DNA of 49,012 bases from Bacillota bacterium (GTDB lineage Bacteria; Bacillota; SHA-98; UBA4971), in contig DUSX01000038.1 of NCBI GenBank assembly GCA_012842395.1, positions 1-49,012 on the forward strand, given 5' to 3'. Under the pieces are notes generated by a model. It ran no database searches, had not been told where the DNA came from, and was given only the letters and a program-made list of their open reading frames with translations. Both the position numbers and the translations under genes were made by a program. Below, piece after piece: positions 1 to 8,286 of this stretch (positions within the stretch are counted from its first letter, which is position 1; every line of letters starts with the position of its first letter).

Positions 1-520
1 CAGGTTTAGGCTGCTCGTGGATGAACCCCTTGTAAGCGACGAGGCCACCCCCGGGAAAGAACCTGGGAGCGACGTGCTCGGTCACCTTGCCCGATTCCCC
101 GACGTTCACGATGCGGCACCCGTACATGGCCTTGGGCGCGTGCCCGCAGGCGACCGCCTTCAGCGCCGCCCCTGAAGACGCGTCGAGACGCTCATCCGCA
201 TCGAGCACGAGTATCCACCCGCACGTCGCGTGCTTCAGGCTCTCGTTGCGGGCCGCGGCGAAGTCGTCGTTCCACTCGTAGTGGTATACCTTCGCGCCAT
301 ACTGGCGGGCGATCTCCACGGTGCAGTCGGTGGAGCCGGTGTCAACGATGACTATCTCATCGACAACGCCCTTGACGCTGTCGAGGCAACCGGGGAGGAA
401 CTCCTCCTCATTCTTCACGATCATGCAGAGGCTGATCTGGTGCTCCTTCTCGCTTTTCACGCGCCTTGCCTCGGCTCGTCTCTTTGCCTGCTTCTTCTTG
501 GTTGCGCGTCTATTTGCCAT
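1..520 (-). CDS. Family 2 glycosyltransferase, 3' end cut off by the window edge
   Basis: The reading frame opens at an ATG behind an AAGGAG site and runs off the left edge, so only about 173 N-terminal residues are visible. After a basic Lys/Arg/Ala-rich leader come the GT-A hallmarks of GT2 enzymes: MIVKNEE, the nucleotide-binding DTGSTD motif, and LDADE, whose last acidic residues bind the metal. No signal peptide or membrane segment is seen, so it should act in the cytoplasm. It lies divergent from a chemoreceptor gene and has its own sigma-28 promoter, which places it in the flagellar late-gene regulon. Modification of flagellin or another surface protein is the likely role, but the acceptor is inferred from the promoter only. 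Confidence 0.9.
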   Translation of the reverse strand, partial: MANRRATKKKQAKRRAEARRVKSEKEHQISLCMIVKNEEEFLPGCLDSVKGVVDEIVIVDTGSTDCTVEIARQYGAKVYHYEWNDDFAAARNESLKHATCGWILVLDADERLDASSGAALKAVACGHAPKAMYGCRIVNVGESGKVTEHVAPRFFPGGGLVAYKGFIHEQPKP

Positions 521-582
521 CGTCGTGCAACGCTCCTTCGAACCGTGTCGTTCCGAACCGTGTCATATCGTGTCCATTCATC

Positions 583-609
583 ATATCGGCAATCGCGCGC
601 GCCCCTTTA
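583..609 (-). promoter_or_regulatory. Sigma-28 (FliA/SigD) promoter for the glycosyltransferase
   Basis: On the minus strand the sequence is TAAA, 15 bases, GCCGATAT, which is the sigma-28 consensus at both boxes with ideal spacing. The leader to the start codon is about 60 bases. A second such promoter on the opposite strand about 120 bases away serves the chemoreceptor. Confidence 0.85.
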
Positions 610-730
610 GCCCGGTCAAACCGGCCTGGTACAGAAACGTTCACACCAGCCGGCACGCGCCAGCACACTCAAGCGGGCCGTGCAAGAGATTGCCACGAGT
701 CTGATACTTGTCGGCAAAGCCACGAGGCTC

Positions 731-757
731 TAAAACGGTGGCGAAACCTGCCGATAT
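731..757 (+). promoter_or_regulatory. Sigma-28 (FliA/SigD) promoter for the chemoreceptor
   Basis: TAAA, 15 bases, GCCGATAT, 45 bases ahead of the chemoreceptor start. It supports late flagellar control of this gene and helps to reject the much longer upstream reading frame as the true start. Confidence 0.88.
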
Positions 758-801
758 ATGTACTTGACGAGTCTCTGGATACCTGGAGGGGTGGGGCGCC
801 T

Positions 802-2721
802 ATGAGATCTCGGATCCGGTTCGGGATGGGATTCAAGATCCTCGGGAGCTTCTTGCTGCTTCTTCTATTCATGGCGGTCATCGGATACTTCGGCCTGCAA
901 GGAGTCACCAAGGTCAGCACCGACCTCGGCAAGGTCGTCGACGAGCAGATGCTCCGCCTGACGCAGATCGAAGCCCTGCACGGAGCATTCGAGAGGTTCG
1001 CGATCGCGCTGCGCGGCTTTCTCCTCTTGGGTGATTCACGGCTCAAGACCGCCCTCAACGAGGCAGACACCGAGATTCAGCAGCAATTCGACGCGCTGTC
1101 GGGGGCCACGGTAAAAGGCGGAGGCGACGCGTCGAGCGACACCGGCGCCACCAGTGACACCGGCAGCATCGGCGACGCCGGAGACATCAAGACCGTCGCG
1201 GACATCCGGAAGCTCTGGGACGCCTGCCGGAACACGATCTTCCAGTACATCGATAACGGCCAGCTGGGCGAAGCGCTTGGCTACATGATGGCGGAGGGCG
1301 ATGGCATCATCAACGACATCCGCGACGAACTCGCGACGGGCCTGAAGGCCTACCAGGACGCAGCGGCGTCCGCGAGCGATGCGGCCAAGATAGCCGCGAA
1401 GAACGTCCGGGACCGCGCCATAGCCATCTTCGCTGCCGCCGTGGTGCTCGGTCTCATCCTCGCCCTCGCACTTGCGGCAAGCATCACACGCCCGACGAGG
1501 GCCCTCGCTCGCGCGGCCCAGGAGGTGGCCGCTGGCCACCTCCAAGTCGAGGTGCCCGGCACAAAGCGCAGTGATGAAGTAGGCGTCATGGCTCGCGCCT
1601 TTTCCGACATGGTCTCAAGCCTCCGCACCGTAGTAGAGGAGCTACGCGGCCACGCGAGACACGTGGCCTCCACCGGCCAGGAGCTCGCCGCGAGCACGGA
1701 TGAGGCGGCCATCGCCACCGAACAGGTAGCCAAGACCATCGAGCAGGTGGCAAAGGGTGCCGCGGAGCAAAGTGCAAGCGCCCATACGACGTCCACCGCC
1801 ACAAGCCAGCTCTCGGCCGCCATCGACCAGATAGCCAAGGGCGCTCAAGAACAGGCGGCCTCTGTGAATGAAGCCAACTCCGTGGTCGCGTCAATGGCCC
1901 GCCTTATGGAAGGGGTCTCGAAGGCCGTGGGCTCGCTCATCGCGGCCGCCGACAAGAGTCGCGCCGCCGCCGGGAGCGGCTCCCGCGCCGTCGACGACGT
2001 CATCGCGGGCATGGACGACATCCGCAAGCAGGCCGAGGCGGTGGCCGCAGGCATCAAGGACCTGGGAGCCCACTCCAGCGAGATCGGGAAGATCATCGAG
2101 GTCATCGACGACATCGCCGAGCAGACGAACCTTCTCGCGCTCAACGCTGCCATCGAAGCGGCCCGCGCAGGCGAGCACGGCAAAGGGTTCGCCGTCGTCG
2201 CCGACGAGGTGCGCAAGCTCGCCGAGCGCTCGGGCAAGGCGACCAAGGAGATCGCGGGGCTCATCACAACCATGCAGCGCAGCATTGAGATGGCGAAAAG
2301 CGCGACAGACGTGCAGGCGAGCCGGGTGTCCCAGGGCACTCAACTTGCGGGCCAGGCCGGCCAGGCCCTCCGCGAGATCGATGCGACCATGAACGCCATG
2401 AACGCCGAGGTCGAGAAGATCGCCGCTGCCGTGAAGGAGCTCGAGTCCTCCAGTGCCCAGGTGGTCAAGGCCATGGACAACGTGGCCAGCATCACCGAGG
2501 AGAACTCATCGGCCACCCAAGAGATGACCGCGTCCGCTGAGGAGGTCCGCAACGCGGTCCAGGCGATGGCCAGCGTATCCGAGCAAACCGCGAGCGCAGC
2601 GGAGCAGGTGTCTGCCTCCACGGGTCAGATGAGTTCCGCCATAGAGCAGATCGCCGCGTCCGCTCAGGACCTCGCGAAGATGGCGGCGGACCTTGAGAAG
2701 CTGGTGGCGAGGTTCGCGTAA
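802..2721 (+). CDS. mcp: Methyl-accepting chemotaxis protein
   Basis: A 639-residue transmembrane chemoreceptor. The ATG chosen follows a GGAGGGG site and lies just downstream of the sigma-28 promoter; the open frame extends 112 codons further upstream but that part is not credible. Residues 10-32 form the first membrane helix. A sensor region of about 170 residues follows, helical at its ends, with a low-complexity stretch rich in Asp, Thr, Gly and Ser. A second membrane helix lies near 205-228, then a HAMP domain, then the long coiled-coil signalling domain. The hairpin tip carries the conserved [16 protein letters not shown] near residue 450. It should signal through the CheA/CheW proteins encoded next door. 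The ligand cannot be predicted. Confidence 0.95.
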   Translation: MRSRIRFGMGFKILGSFLLLLLFMAVIGYFGLQGVTKVSTDLGKVVDEQMLRLTQIEALHGAFERFAIALRGFLLLGDSRLKTALNEADTEIQQQFDALSGATVKGGGDASSDTGATSDTGSIGDAGDIKTVADIRKLWDACRNTIFQYIDNGQLGEALGYMMAEGDGIINDIRDELATGLKAYQDAAASASDAAKIAAKNVRDRAIAIFAAAVVLGLILALALAASITRPTRALARAAQEVAAGHLQVEVPGTKRSDEVGVMARAFSDMVSSLRTVVEELRGHARHVASTGQELAASTDEAAIATEQVAKTIEQVAKGAAEQSASAHTTSTATSQLSAAIDQIAKGAQEQAASVNEANSVVASMARLMEGVSKAVGSLIAAADKSRAAAGSGSRAVDDVIAGMDDIRKQAEAVAAGIKDLGAHSSEIGKIIEVIDDIAEQTNLLALNAAIEAARAGEHGKGFAVVADEVRKLAERSGKATKEIAGLITTMQRSIEMAKSATDVQASRVSQGTQLAGQAGQALREIDATMNAMNAEVEKIAAAVKELESSSAQVVKAMDNVASITEENSSATQEMTASAEEVRNAVQAMASVSEQTASAAEQVSASTGQMSSAIEQIAASAQDLAKMAADLEKLVARFA

Positions 2722-2784
2722 GAAAAAATGCGCCTAAGTGTGGCGCAGCGCCGTAAGTCTTCGCCACTATCCTTGAGGGTGTTA

Positions 2785-2899
2785 GGGGTTGACGGTGCTT
2801 GCACGACGGGGCGTCGAGAATTTGGCGCGCCCGCGCGCCAAATTCGAACGAGGCGCGCCCCAAGCGCGCCGTCCCCGGAGGGCAACACCGGCAACCCCG
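2785..2899 (+). repeat. Dispersed structured intergenic element, copy A
   Basis: Outer arms GGGGTTGACGGTGCTTGC and GGCAACACCGGCAACCCC can pair with few mismatches. Inside are a perfect 12-base-pair hairpin (2818-2829 with 2834-2845) and a perfect 7-base-pair hairpin (2852-2858 with 2864-2870). Related copies lie at 20974, 36088 (opposite strand) and 42552, with a half copy at 24099. This copy sits between the chemoreceptor and cheW. It may act as a terminator, as an RNA stabiliser or as a mobile palindromic unit; the sequence alone does not decide. Confidence 0.7.
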
Positions 2900-2972
2900 G
2901 ACAGGGCTCACCCGCTGAAAAGCGACACGAGCTTTTGGCGACCTACGCAGGAACGAAAGGAGTGGTCACGGC

Positions 2973-3518
2973 ATGTCAGCTTCAGTCAACGCGCCGGTCG
3001 GCGCAACGAACCTGAGGGATGAACCGGCGGGGGCCCGCGTCCAGGCGCAGGCGTCTTCCTCCGCCACGAAGCACGTCGTCGTGTTCCAGCTCGGCAAGGA
3101 GCTCTACGCCGTGAGCATCAGCGATGTCAGGGAGATCGTGCGCATGCAGCCTATCACACCGGTGCCCAGCGCCCCTGATTACGTGGAAGGCGTCGTGAAC
3201 CTGCGCGGCCAGGTGATCCCGGTGCTGAGCCTCGCGAGACGCCTGGGGCTTCCCGTCCAGCCGGTCACGTCCGCCACCCGTATAGTGGTGGTCCAGGCGG
3301 GGCAGGACACCATCGGAATGATCGTGGACTCTGTGGTCAAGGTGGCCCACATACCGGAGCAGGACATAGAAAAGCCGCAGGCTCTCACCAGAGAAGCGGC
3401 AGCTCTCGCATACGTGGTGGGCATCGCGAGGGCGGAGGACAGGCTCATCACTTTGATCGATCTTGAGCAGGCGCTTTCATTTGCCTCCACGCCCGGGCAA
3501 GCGCAGCGAAGTCAGTGA
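2973..3518 (+). CDS. cheW: Chemotaxis coupling protein CheW
   Basis: A 181-residue single CheW domain after a roughly 30-residue Ala/Ser-rich leader. Visible signatures are the opening VVVFQLGKELYAVSI, the segment VEGVVNLRGQVIPVLSL, and the strand IGMIVDSVVKV. The protein links chemoreceptors to CheA in the cytoplasmic array. The start follows AAAGGAG at good spacing. It is on the plus strand, facing the main motility operon, and its last 71 bases overlap the 3' end of csrA on the other strand. It may be cotranscribed with the chemoreceptor unless the repeat between them terminates transcription. Confidence 0.95.
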   Translation: MSASVNAPVGATNLRDEPAGARVQAQASSSATKHVVVFQLGKELYAVSISDVREIVRMQPITPVPSAPDYVEGVVNLRGQVIPVLSLARRLGLPVQPVTSATRIVVVQAGQDTIGMIVDSVVKVAHIPEQDIEKPQALTREAAALAYVVGIARAEDRLITLIDLEQALSFASTPGQAQRSQ

Positions 3519-3717
3519 GCGTGGCCCCTGAGGCCGCCTCGTTCTCGCGCTTTATCTCCTCGTAGATCTCCTCGCGGTATATCTTAAGGTCGGCAGGCGC
3601 GGTGATCCCCAGCTTCACGTATGCCCTGCCGGCCTTCGTGTCCACAGAGATGATCGTCACCTTGATGTCGTCGGCGATGATCACGCTCTCACCGCACCTG
3701 CGCGTCAGGACAAGCAC
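3448..3717 (-). CDS. csrA: Carbon storage regulator CsrA
   Basis: About 89 residues. The N-terminus (LVLTRRCGESVIIADDI) and the following beta strands are typical of this RNA-binding translational repressor, which blocks GGA-containing ribosome binding sites such as that of flagellin. The usual protein ends near residue 60; this one has a further ~30-residue Ala-rich helical tail. The GTG start gives the family N-terminus; a TTG 12 bases upstream is better spaced from the ribosome binding site and is possible. The gene overlaps the end of fliW and is the last gene of the motility operon. Its 3' end overlaps cheW tail to tail by 71 bases. Confidence 0.9.
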   Translation of the reverse strand: MLVLTRRCGESVIIADDIKVTIISVDTKAGRAYVKLGITAPADLKIYREEIYEEIKRENEAASGATLTDFAALARAWRQMKAPAQDRSK

Positions 3718-4138
3718 CGGCCAACCCAACCTTTCCCTCGCGGATGTCTTCGGGGAAGATATGCGCGGCGAGCGGAAAACCTGACCCGCGCAGAGGCACC
3801 TGCCTGCCCTTGCCGGTGCGCCCGTTCACCACAAGCGGCGCGAAGAGATTCGCCGTGGCAAGCAGGGGGTTATCTGGAACAGTCACGATCACGTACAGGG
3901 ACAACTCTCTCCGGTCGGTTCCGTCAACAAGGTCCGGGCATGCGCTGGCTATGTCGGGGTCGTAGTCGGGCCAGAAGAGGTGCGGATCCACCACTATGAA
4001 AGCGAGCTTTTCCGAGGTCGCGCGAAGCCACCTGAACGGGCCCCGTTCCTCGGGATCGACCAAGAGCTCGTACTCTCGGATGTCTTCAAAACCGAGAATA
4101 CCCTCGTCAAATACGATCCTCACGCGGTCCGTCGTCAC
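3689..4138 (-). CDS. fliW: Flagellar assembly factor FliW
   Basis: A 149-residue protein with the FliW pattern: FDEGILGFEDIREYELL near the N-terminus, a central YVIVTVPDNPLLATANLFAPLVVN block, and a short C-terminal tail. FliW binds CsrA and is displaced by free flagellin, so the pair couples flagellin translation to secretion. The gene overlaps csrA by about 29-41 bases depending on the csrA start, which indicates translational coupling. Confidence 0.93.
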   Translation of the reverse strand: MTTDRVRIVFDEGILGFEDIREYELLVDPEERGPFRWLRATSEKLAFIVVDPHLFWPDYDPDIASACPDLVDGTDRRELSLYVIVTVPDNPLLATANLFAPLVVNGRTGKGRQVPLRGSGFPLAAHIFPEDIREGKVGLAGACPDAQVR

Positions 4139-4181
4139 CTCCGGTCACCCCCTCCGGCCACCGCCCCTCCCCTGTCGTTCG

Positions 4182-5132
4182 TCACTCAATGGCGGTTATG
4201 AGCGTCGTCTGGTGCTCGGGCCGGGCAAGGTCCATCTCGGTGGACGTCTCCACCCACACGCCGTCCGCCTCTTGCTTGACGAGCCGCACCACCGGGCGCG
4301 TCACCATACCGCGGGAGAGCCTCTCCACCGCCGCGAGCTCCCCTGTGCTGAGGCGCACGAACGCCCCCTCGGGGAACGGCGATACACAGCCGAGCATGGC
4401 CCGCACCACGTCCTTGTCGAACTCGAAGCCGGCCGCGCTCATCATATAGTCCACGACCTCGCCCGGAGTCATATGCCTTTGGAAGCGGGACCGCACGAGC
4501 ATGGAGCTGTACGCGTCAGCACACGCGACGATCCGCGAGAACGGGTGGATGTCGGAGCCCCGCAGGCCCCTGGGATACCCGCTCCCGTCCATCCTCTCGT
4601 GATGCTGGGCAACGATGGCTTTCGTAAACGCCGAGATCCTCGGGTGCTGCCGCAAGACCTTCACGCCGAGCTCGGGATGCGTGCGCATTTGCTTCGCCTT
4701 GTCGGGTGACAGCCCCTCGCCCTCCGTGTAGCTCGCTTCCGGCGCGACGGGAACAAGCGCCATGCCGACATCATGGAGCAACGCCCCCAGCCCGATGTCT
4801 TGAATGCGGGCCTTCTCCCCCATGGCGAGCGCGATCGCCACCGAGAACACCGCCACGTCGAACGGGTGCACGCACTCGTATTCGTCAGGCTCGTCGAAGA
4901 GAGTCCAGGACACCAGCACGTTCGGGGAAGCTTTGGACACGCTGGATTTGATGCCCTCCACGACCTCAACCAAATCATCGTAGGGCGGCTCAACCGCGGG
5001 ATCGCCGGCCTCCCTGAGCTGCGAGAGGAGGTCCTGCATGATCCTGATGGCTCGGTTCCTCACATCATCCGGGACGATGCCTGTCCCTCGTGCAACCAAC
5101 GGTACCACCTCGGCAAGAACGAACGTTGTCAC
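4182..5132 (-). CDS. HD-GYP domain protein, putative cyclic-di-GMP phosphodiesterase
   Basis: A 316-residue protein with no membrane segment. An N-terminal helical region of about 85 residues leads into an HD-GYP domain: HDVGM at 120-124, HHERMDGSGYP at 177-187, and the following RIVACADAY. The final 70 residues look like a small beta domain. The usual HDxGK motif has Met instead of Lys, so activity may be altered. HD-GYP enzymes hydrolyse cyclic di-GMP and commonly govern the switch between swimming and attachment. It sits between cheR and fliW in the motility operon, with a GTG start 21 bases after cheR. Confidence 0.88.
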   Translation of the reverse strand: MTTFVLAEVVPLVARGTGIVPDDVRNRAIRIMQDLLSQLREAGDPAVEPPYDDLVEVVEGIKSSVSKASPNVLVSWTLFDEPDEYECVHPFDVAVFSVAIALAMGEKARIQDIGLGALLHDVGMALVPVAPEASYTEGEGLSPDKAKQMRTHPELGVKVLRQHPRISAFTKAIVAQHHERMDGSGYPRGLRGSDIHPFSRIVACADAYSSMLVRSRFQRHMTPGEVVDYMMSAAGFEFDKDVVRAMLGCVSPFPEGAFVRLSTGELAAVERLSRGMVTRPVVRLVKQEADGVWVETSTEMDLARPEHQTTLITAIE

Positions 5133-5153
5133 GCCCGGCCGCCTACGCCACGC

Positions 5154-5945
5154 CTACGCGACGACCGGGTTCCGCTTTCGGTAGAAGAACGGTGAGACGA
5201 GCTCGAACCCGAGCTCGGACGCGGTCATGATGGTCTCAGTGCCCCCGATGAACAGAACGCCGCCCGGCCGTAAACTGGCGTTGAAGCCTTTGAAGACCCG
5301 GGTCTTGGCATCCTCGGTGAAGTATATCATCACGTTCCGGCACAGGATGAGGTCACAGTCCTGCTCGTACGGGTCGGCCAGCAGATTGTGGACCCGGAAC
5401 TCGACCATTTGACGCACCGAATCTTTCAGCCTGAGCTTGTCGCCTTCGGCCATAAAGTATTTCTTCACAAGCTCCGGCTTTACCTCTTTGACATCGTCGC
5501 GCGTGTAGATCGCCTCGCGCGCAAGGCGGATGGCGGATGCGTTTATGTCTGTGGCAATGATCCGGTGCCTCGTGCCCGGCGCGACCTCGCTCAGGATTAT
5601 GCCCACCGTGTACGGCTCCTGGCCTGTGGAGCAGCCTGCAGACCACACCTTGAGGTTCGGGCGCGTCTTCAAGAGGCCCGGGAGGATCGTTCCAGCGAGC
5701 TCGTCAAACTTTTCACGGTTCCGGAAAAAACTGGATACGTTGATGGTCACGAAGTCCACGAATTCACGGAGCACTGCGGGGTCCTGCTCCATTGCGCGCC
5801 AGTACTCGAAAAGGCTCGCATATCCGGACCTTGTGAGCGCCGCGGACAGCCTGCGCTTCATCTGGTTTTCCTTGTAGCAGCTCAGGTCGATCCCGGCTGC
5901 CTGCATCACTTTCCACCGGAAAAGGCTATAATCCATGTCTTGCAC
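5154..5945 (-). CDS. cheR: Chemotaxis protein methyltransferase CheR
   Basis: A 263-residue SAM-dependent methyltransferase that adds methyl groups to glutamates of chemoreceptors. The N-terminal helical domain is followed by the Rossmann domain with WSAGCSTGQEPYT (SAM binding), then IIATDINASAI and LILCRNVMIYF. The C-terminus lacks a pentapeptide-tether-binding extension. The GTG start follows a GGGAG site; an ATG three codons in is an alternative. It is encoded directly after cheB, the opposing methylesterase. Confidence 0.95.
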   Translation of the reverse strand: MQDMDYSLFRWKVMQAAGIDLSCYKENQMKRRLSAALTRSGYASLFEYWRAMEQDPAVLREFVDFVTINVSSFFRNREKFDELAGTILPGLLKTRPNLKVWSAGCSTGQEPYTVGIILSEVAPGTRHRIIATDINASAIRLAREAIYTRDDVKEVKPELVKKYFMAEGDKLRLKDSVRQMVEFRVHNLLADPYEQDCDLILCRNVMIYFTEDAKTRVFKGFNASLRPGGVLFIGGTETIMTASELGFELVSPFFYRKRNPVVA

Positions 5946-6025
5946 GTATACTGCAACTCCCGAGATGCATAGTCGCGCCGCCGTTTCTGCTGCTCGTGCC
6001 GCAATTCCTGTTGTCGCCTGGCCGC

Positions 6026-7153
6026 CTATGGGATTTGGTTGACCATCTGCACGATGGCACCGGCCACCTCCTGGAGCGGAACCACCAGATCCGCGAGCCC
6101 TTGATCGACCACGGCCTTGGGCATACCGTATATGACGCAGCTCGATTCGTGCTCTGCTATGGTCCTCCCGCCCGCCGCCTTGATGGCGGCCATGCCGGCC
6201 GCGCCGTCCCTTCCCATTCCGGTGAGCACCACCCCGACAAGCCGGTCTCCGTACACCCGGGCCGCGGACTCCATCGTGGCGTCCACAGACGGCCGCACGC
6301 CATTTCGCGGCGGATCGGTGGAGAGCGCCACCTCCCCGTCAGCGGTGAGCAACATATGGTATCCGCCCGGTGCCACGAACGCCACCCCGTCCGTAAGCTT
6401 GTCGCCCGACTCAGCCTCCTTCACAGCTATGGCTGAGGTCTCTGCGAGCCTCGCGGCCAGCGACTTTGTGAAGCCAGGCGGCATGTGCTGCACGATAAGC
6501 ACTCCGGCAGAGAGGTCGGCGGGCAAAGCGGGGAGGACCTGGTTGAGCGCGGACGGCCCCCCGGTGGAGGCACCAATGACCACAACCGTGTCGCACTCTT
6601 CGCCCGGCCCGGCGCCCTGCCTCGCCCCCTGCCCGAGATGACCGCGCTCTCCTCGAGAGGCAGCCTCCCCTGGAACGCCTGAAGAAGGACGTGGTCCACC
6701 CCCGGCCGTCCCGTCCACGCCGGGCCTCGCGAGCCTGGGAACATGTACCTTGGCGCGCGCCGCCAGCTTCACTTTGGCAACGAGCTGGTCCCGCACCTCA
6801 CCCAGGCCCACGGTCATCGAATGAGACGGCTTTGCCACGAAATCGACCGCGCCGAGCTCCAGCGCCCGGATGGTGGTAGCCGCGCCCTCCTGCGTCAGGG
6901 CGCTCAACATGACGACAGGGACGGGGCGTTCGCTCATGATGGCCCGCAACGCAGCAAGCCCGTCCATCACCGGCATCTCCACATCCATCGTGATGACGTC
7001 GGGCTGGAGAGCACGAGCCTTCTCCACAGCGGCCTTGCCGTCCCTGGCTATGTCAACGACGGTGATGTCTGGGTCCGACCCCAGCATATCCGAAACCACT
7101 TTACGTGTAAAGGCCGAGTCATCCACAACGAGGACTCTGATTGGTAGGTTCAC
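6026..7153 (-). CDS. cheB: Chemotaxis methylesterase/glutamine deamidase CheB
   Basis: A 375-residue two-domain enzyme. The receiver domain (1-120) carries VLVVDDSAFTRK and the phospho-acceptor Asp near residue 57 in ITMDVEMPVMDG. A Gly/Ala-rich linker of roughly 55 residues separates it from the catalytic domain, which shows GASTGG (nucleophile Ser), QHMPPGF (His) and GMGRDGA (Asp). It removes methyl groups from receptors and deamidates glutamines when phosphorylated by CheA. The GTG start lies 44 bases after cheY. Confidence 0.95.
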   Translation of the reverse strand: MNLPIRVLVVDDSAFTRKVVSDMLGSDPDITVVDIARDGKAAVEKARALQPDVITMDVEMPVMDGLAALRAIMSERPVPVVMLSALTQEGAATTIRALELGAVDFVAKPSHSMTVGLGEVRDQLVAKVKLAARAKVHVPRLARPGVDGTAGGGPRPSSGVPGEAASRGERGHLGQGARQGAGPGEECDTVVVIGASTGGPSALNQVLPALPADLSAGVLIVQHMPPGFTKSLAARLAETSAIAVKEAESGDKLTDGVAFVAPGGYHMLLTADGEVALSTDPPRNGVRPSVDATMESAARVYGDRLVGVVLTGMGRDGAAGMAAIKAAGGRTIAEHESSCVIYGMPKAVVDQGLADLVVPLQEVAGAIVQMVNQIP

Positions 7154-7197
7154 GACGGAATCCGATCTCCCCCGTCTCGGCCGCGGCCGCCCGGCCG

Positions 7198-7554
7198 TCA
7201 GCCGACCAGCTTCTTGAGGGACGCGAGCACCTTGTCAGGATCAAACGGTTTCAGGAGGTAATCACGTGCCCCGGACATGATGGCCTCCATGACCAAAGAC
7301 TGCTGGCCCACGGCGGTGCACATGATGACCTTGGCATGCGGGTCGCGCTTCTTGATCTCCTTTAGAGCGGCGATGCCGTCCATGACGGGCATGGTGATGT
7401 CCATGAGGACCGCGTCGGGAGCGCTCTCCATGTATTTCCTGACAGCCTCCTGCCCGTCTTGTGCCTCCTCGACCTGATAGCCGTGCTCCTCCAGGAGTTT
7501 GCGCGACCTCATCCTCATGAAGGCCGCGTCGTCCACGATGAGCACCTTGGGCAC
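7198..7554 (-). CDS. cheY: Chemotaxis response regulator CheY
   Basis: A 118-residue stand-alone receiver domain. It shows IVDDAAFMR, the phospho-acceptor Asp52 in VLMDITMPVMDG, Thr in MCTAVGQQ and Lys in LLKPFDP. Once phosphorylated by CheA it binds the flagellar switch. The GTG start directly abuts the cheC stop codon, so the two are translationally coupled, fitting CheC as its phosphatase. Confidence 0.95.
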   Translation of the reverse strand: MPKVLIVDDAAFMRMRSRKLLEEHGYQVEEAQDGQEAVRKYMESAPDAVLMDITMPVMDGIAALKEIKKRDPHAKVIMCTAVGQQSLVMEAIMSGARDYLLKPFDPDKVLASLKKLVG

Positions 7555-8286
7555 CTATATCACCCCGTTCCCCTTTGCGTTGTCCGAGCTCAGCGCATTG
7601 AGGATCGTTGCGAGAGAGTTGTTGGTCGGCACGATGAAGAACAACGCCTCGACGCTCTCAAGGCTTTGCTTGAGCACCGTCTGGGCTACCAGTGCGTCCG
7701 TACCACCGTCCGCGCGGCCTGCGCCACCGGCGGGCCGCCCGCCCACGCATTCTCCCCCGGTGCCGGGCGACGCGGCCTCTTCATTGGTAGCCACCGAGGC
7801 CTCCAGCATCTTCGCGACAAACGTCTCCCCATCCAGCACAGGCGGGGCGGGCATGGCACGCAAGCCGGTGGCCTCCGCCAGCGAGTTCAAAAAGAAAGAT
7901 CCCGCGAGGTTGCCTACCTCACACAGGGCTGATCCGCCCATCTCCGTCAGACTGGTGGTCGTTCCCGGCTTGTTGCCCATGAGAATGTCCACCAGGCGGT
8001 AGGCGCTAGCACGCGGGAAGATGAGGATGACATCACCCGTAACGTCACCTGTGAGCCCGATCCTCACTCCGACAGTGGGTTCTTCCACGCTGTGCTTCGA
8101 CGCCTTGGCGATGTCCCGGCACGCCACGAAACACACGTCGGGCACGCTCATCTCGATCTTGCGGCCTATCATGTCGGAGAGCACCGATGCGGCGCTCTCC
8201 ATGCCTCTCGCCAGGATACGTTTCAGCGTATCGAGCTCGCTAGCACTGTAATTGATACTCGAAACGATCCTCGTTCCCTCCCTCAT
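7555..8286 (-). CDS. cheC: CheY-P phosphatase of the CheC/CheX family
   Basis: About 243 residues. The second active-site helix is intact: S119 ALC E123 VG N126 followed by a proline 22 residues on, matching the family pattern of Ser/Asp-x3-Glu-x2-Asn-x22-Pro. The equivalent first helix (from residue 18) reads LDTLKRILARGM, where the catalytic Glu and Asn positions hold Arg and Ala, so only one site looks functional. A Gly/Ala-rich insert of about 35 residues lies in the second half. The chosen ATG overlaps the end of cheA by 47 bases; starts further upstream would overlap more. No cheD, the usual CheC partner, is in this window. Confidence 0.88.
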   Translation of the reverse strand: MREGTRIVSSINYSASELDTLKRILARGMESAASVLSDMIGRKIEMSVPDVCFVACRDIAKASKHSVEEPTVGVRIGLTGDVTGDVILIFPRASAYRLVDILMGNKPGTTTSLTEMGGSALCEVGNLAGSFFLNSLAEATGLRAMPAPPVLDGETFVAKMLEASVATNEEAASPGTGGECVGGRPAGGAGRADGGTDALVAQTVLKQSLESVEALFFIVPTNNSLATILNALSSDNAKGNGVI

